A stretch of DNA of 7,893 nt from Actinomycetota bacterium. GTDB taxonomy: Bacteria; Actinomycetota; Thermoleophilia; Gaiellales; Gaiellaceae. The position numbers and the translations under genes are program-made. The stretch is from the NCBI GenBank assembly GCA_003162235.1, contig PMMN01000039.1, positions 55,932-63,824 on the forward strand. The letters are read 5' to 3'. This document shows positions 6,050 to 7,893 of this stretch, piece after piece (positions within the stretch are counted from its first letter, which is position 1; each line of letters opens with the position of its first letter). Under the pieces are notes generated by a model that was not told the DNA's origin, did not search any database, and saw only the letters and a program-made list of their open reading frames with translations.

Positions 6050-7112
6050 CGTCAAGGCCCAGTACTCGCCGCTTGCCGACGAGTTGAAGGCGCGTTTCGC
6101 AGAGGTGCTCGAGTCGGGGCAGTTCATCCTCGGCCCGAACGTGAAGGCCTTCGAGAGCGAGGCGGCCGCGAAGCTCGGCGTCTCCCACTCGATCGGAGTC
6201 GGCAACGGTACCGACGCGATCACGCTCGTTCTCAACGCGCTCGAGATCGGCCCCGGCGATGAGGTCATCTGCCCGGCCTTCACGTTCTATGCCACCGCAG
6301 AGCCGATCGCGCAGCTGGGCGCGACGCCGGTCTTCGCGGACATCGAGCGCGAGACGATGAACCTCGATCCCGAGGACGTCGCGCGCAAGATCACGCCGCG
6401 CACGAAAGCGATCATGCCGGTGCACCTGTTCGGGCGCCCGGCCAAGGTCGACGAGCTGAAGGTACACGGGCTGCCGGTGATCGAGGACGCCGCCCAGGCC
6501 TTCGGCGGAGGCGGAGTGGCGCAGAAGGGAATCGCCGCCACCTTCAGCTTCTTCCCGACCAAGAACCTCTTCTGCCTCGGCGACGGCGGACTGGTCGCCA
6601 CCAGCGACGAGGCGCTGGCCGAGCGGGTGCGCATGCTCCGCTTCCACGGCTCGCGCGATAAGAAGCTGTTCGAGTACGTGGGCTACAACTCGCGCCTCGA
6701 CGAGGTGCAGGCGGCGATGCTGCGCGTCTTCCTCAACCACGTCGACCGCTGGAACAGCCTCCGCCGCGAGGGAGCCGCGCGCTACTCCGAGCTCGGCCTC
6801 GGCGATCTGGTCGAGCTGCCATCCGACGAGCCCGGTCATGTCTACCACCTCTTCTGCGTTCGCAGCCCCGAGCGCGACAAGTTCCAGGGTGCGCTCGCCG
6901 CAGCCGGAATCGGGCACGCTTGCCACTACGTGGTGCCGCTGCACCTGCAGCCGTCGATGGCGCACCTCGGCTACAAGCAGGGCGACCTGCCCGAGACCGA
7001 GGCGGCCGCCCGCGAGAATCTTTGCCTGCCGCTCTGGGGTGGGATCTCGCGCGAGCAGCAGGAGCGCGTGATCGCGACTCTGCGCGACGCGGTCGCGGCG
7101 CCGGTCCCGTGA
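6027..7112 (+). CDS. DegT/DnrJ/EryC1-family PLP aminotransferase (nucleotide-sugar type)
   Basis: This 361-residue fold-type I PLP enzyme would transfer an amino group, usually from glutamate, to a keto-sugar nucleotide in the cytosol. PLP-site landmarks are GNGTDA (59-64), the aromatic stack region PAFTFYATAEP (83-93), IEDAAQAFG (152-160) with Asp154 contacting the pyridine nitrogen, and FSFFPTKN (173-180) with Lys179 as Schiff-base lysine. LGDGG (184-188) and NSRLDEVQAA (221-230) follow. The N-terminal IPLIDVKAQY block favours the ATG at 6027; the earlier in-frame ATG at 5985 would add 14 poorly conserved residues inside dedA. The loop between HLFG and IEDAAQ is a few residues shorter than in WbpE-type enzymes. 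The stop shares GTGA with the following dehydratase-type gene, so the two should be co-expressed. Likely substrates are a 4-keto-6-deoxy or 3-keto sugar nucleotide; the sequence alone does not decide. WbpE, PglE and similar enzymes are relatives. Confidence 0.9.
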   Translation: MSKIPLIDVKAQYSPLADELKARFAEVLESGQFILGPNVKAFESEAAAKLGVSHSIGVGNGTDAITLVLNALEIGPGDEVICPAFTFYATAEPIAQLGATPVFADIERETMNLDPEDVARKITPRTKAIMPVHLFGRPAKVDELKVHGLPVIEDAAQAFGGGGVAQKGIAATFSFFPTKNLFCLGDGGLVATSDEALAERVRMLRFHGSRDKKLFEYVGYNSRLDEVQAAMLRVFLNHVDRWNSLRREGAARYSELGLGDLVELPSDEPGHVYHLFCVRSPERDKFQGALAAAGIGHACHYVVPLHLQPSMAHLGYKQGDLPETEAAARENLCLPLWGGISREQQERVIATLRDAVAAPVP

Positions 7113-7893
7113 ACCTGCTCAGCCGGCACCGCCTATGGCAGGTCGCGGTTGACGGTGCTTTCGTAGCGATCGCCTGGTATCTGGCCTTCCTCTTTCGCTT
7201 CGGTCTGGGCTCGATCAAGGTTCCTTACGGCAATTTCCTGGAGCTCGAGCCGTTCGCGATCGTCGTGGTCGCAAAGCTGGTGGTATTCACGCTCTTCGGC
7301 TTCTACACGCGCTGGTGGCGCTACGTCTCGACACGCGACATCTGGCTGCTGGCCATGGGCGTCACCGCCGGTTGCGCCGTCGCCGACGCAATCGTCTTCT
7401 ACGAGGGCTTCACGCCGGCGCAGTTCCGGCTGCCGGGTGGAATAGTCGGATTCGACTGGCTGCTGCTGCTGGCAATGGTCACGGGCTCGCGCCTGCTCAC
7501 CCGCACCTTGATCGAGCGCCCGAAGCCCGGAGAGCGAATTGCCCGTGGCAAGGAGATCATCATCGCCGGCGCCGGCGACGCGGCCAGCGTGACCCTGAGG
7601 GAGCTGCACAAGTACCGGCATCTCGGCTATACGCCGATCGGACTGGTCGACGACGACCCGCGCAAACAGGGCTCGCGGCTGCACGGAGTCAAGGTGCTCG
7701 GGAAAGTCAAAGACCTGCCGCGCCTGCTCAACGACACGCGCACGGACGAGGTACTGATCGCCATGCCCTCGGCATCGGGCCGCGTGAGGCAGCGAATCGT
7801 CGAGATCTGCCGCGAGGCGAGCATCCCGGTCAAGACGCTCCCCGGGCTGTACGAGCTCTTCTCCGGTGAGCTGACAACCCAGATCCGGCCCGT
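7109..7893 (+). CDS. Membrane-bound CapD/PglF/WbpM-type nucleotide-sugar dehydratase, N-terminal part (cut by window edge)
   Basis: The frame starting at GTG 7109 stays open to the last base, giving 261 complete codons of a protein that is usually about 600 residues long. Four hydrophobic segments (about 10-30, 48-66, 78-98 and 112-131) form the membrane region, with the family block FGFYTRWWRYVSTRD (63-77) between the second and third. A Rossmann-like nucleotide-binding domain follows, with KEIIIAGAGDAA (148-159), IGLVDDDPRKQGSRLHGV (177-194), DEVLIAMPSASG (213-224) and TLPGLYEL (243-250). These match the N-terminal half of UDP-N-acetylglucosamine 4,6-dehydratases of the PglF/WbpM type. The catalytic SDR half lies beyond the edge, so the reaction is inferred. 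The related sugar-phosphate transferases of the WbaP/EpsL type share this fold, but WRYxSxRD and LPGLYEL favour the dehydratase. There is no Shine-Dalgarno site; the four-base overlap with the aminotransferase stop suggests coupled translation. Confidence 0.85.
   Translation, partial: MNLLSRHRLWQVAVDGAFVAIAWYLAFLFRFGLGSIKVPYGNFLELEPFAIVVVAKLVVFTLFGFYTRWWRYVSTRDIWLLAMGVTAGCAVADAIVFYEGFTPAQFRLPGGIVGFDWLLLLAMVTGSRLLTRTLIERPKPGERIARGKEIIIAGAGDAASVTLRELHKYRHLGYTPIGLVDDDPRKQGSRLHGVKVLGKVKDLPRLLNDTRTDEVLIAMPSASGRVRQRIVEICREASIPVKTLPGLYELFSGELTTQIRP

Noticed and set aside
6009..6965. A 318-codon open frame on the minus strand opposite the aminotransferase gene
   Set aside because: Its translation is low-complexity and matches no family I recognise, while the + strand frame has full PLP aminotransferase motifs. 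Long antisense open frames are expected with this GC-rich codon use.
1..7893. CRISPR arrays, tRNA or rRNA genes, insertion sequences or prophage genes
   Set aside because: No regularly spaced repeats, tRNA-like cloverleaf, rRNA sequence, transposase or integrase motif was seen; nearly all bases are taken up by the listed genes.

Overview
This window is a GC-rich, gene-dense bacterial segment with every recognisable gene on the + strand. GTG as well as ATG starts, four-base start/stop overlaps, and TANNNT boxes sitting directly before start codons suggest a high-GC actinobacterium. A deep lineage such as Thermoleophilia is my best guess, but this is inference from style and gene families, not a database result.

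Layout. Positions 24-3006 hold three tightly overlapping genes of the futalosine (alternative) menaquinone pathway: mqnE (radical SAM aminofutalosine synthase), mqnA (chorismate dehydratase) and mqnC (radical SAM dehypoxanthine futalosine cyclase). A few codons of an upstream gene probably end at 27, overlapping the mqnE start. Next are three apparently separately transcribed genes: a small VOC (glyoxalase/epimerase fold) protein (3062-3526), an exported phosphodiester-glycosidase-like protein with two C-terminal FlgD-type Ig-like domains (3591-5336), and a DedA-family membrane protein (5357-6049). From 6027 a nucleotide-sugar module begins: a DegT/DnrJ/EryC1 PLP aminotransferase (6027-7112) overlapping the N-terminal part of a membrane-bound CapD/PglF/WbpM-type sugar-nucleotide dehydratase (7109 to the window edge).

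How the genes fit together. MqnA makes 3-enolpyruvylbenzoate from chorismate, MqnE joins it to the adenosyl moiety of SAM, and MqnC cyclises the later intermediate dehypoxanthine futalosine. The other steps (mqnB, mqnD and the late prenylation, decarboxylation and methylation genes) are not in the window. The aminotransferase and dehydratase pair look like the start of a surface-polysaccharide or glycan locus that makes an amino-sugar nucleotide. The glycosidase-like and DedA genes are plausible envelope functions but show no direct tie to either module.

Transcription. The four genes that do not start inside a four-base overlap (VOC, glycosidase-like, dedA, aminotransferase) all lack a clear Shine-Dalgarno sequence. 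Each has a TANNNT hexamer ending 7 or 11 nt before its start codon, suggesting leaderless or near-leaderless transcripts. The overlapping genes are probably translationally coupled. The three intergenic gaps are only 55, 64 and 20 bp, and I see no hairpin terminator, RNA gene, mobile element or CRISPR array. Most of the window is ordinary; the best leads are the altered signature motif in the glycosidase-like protein, the repeated start-proximal promoter pattern, and the divergent MqnE.
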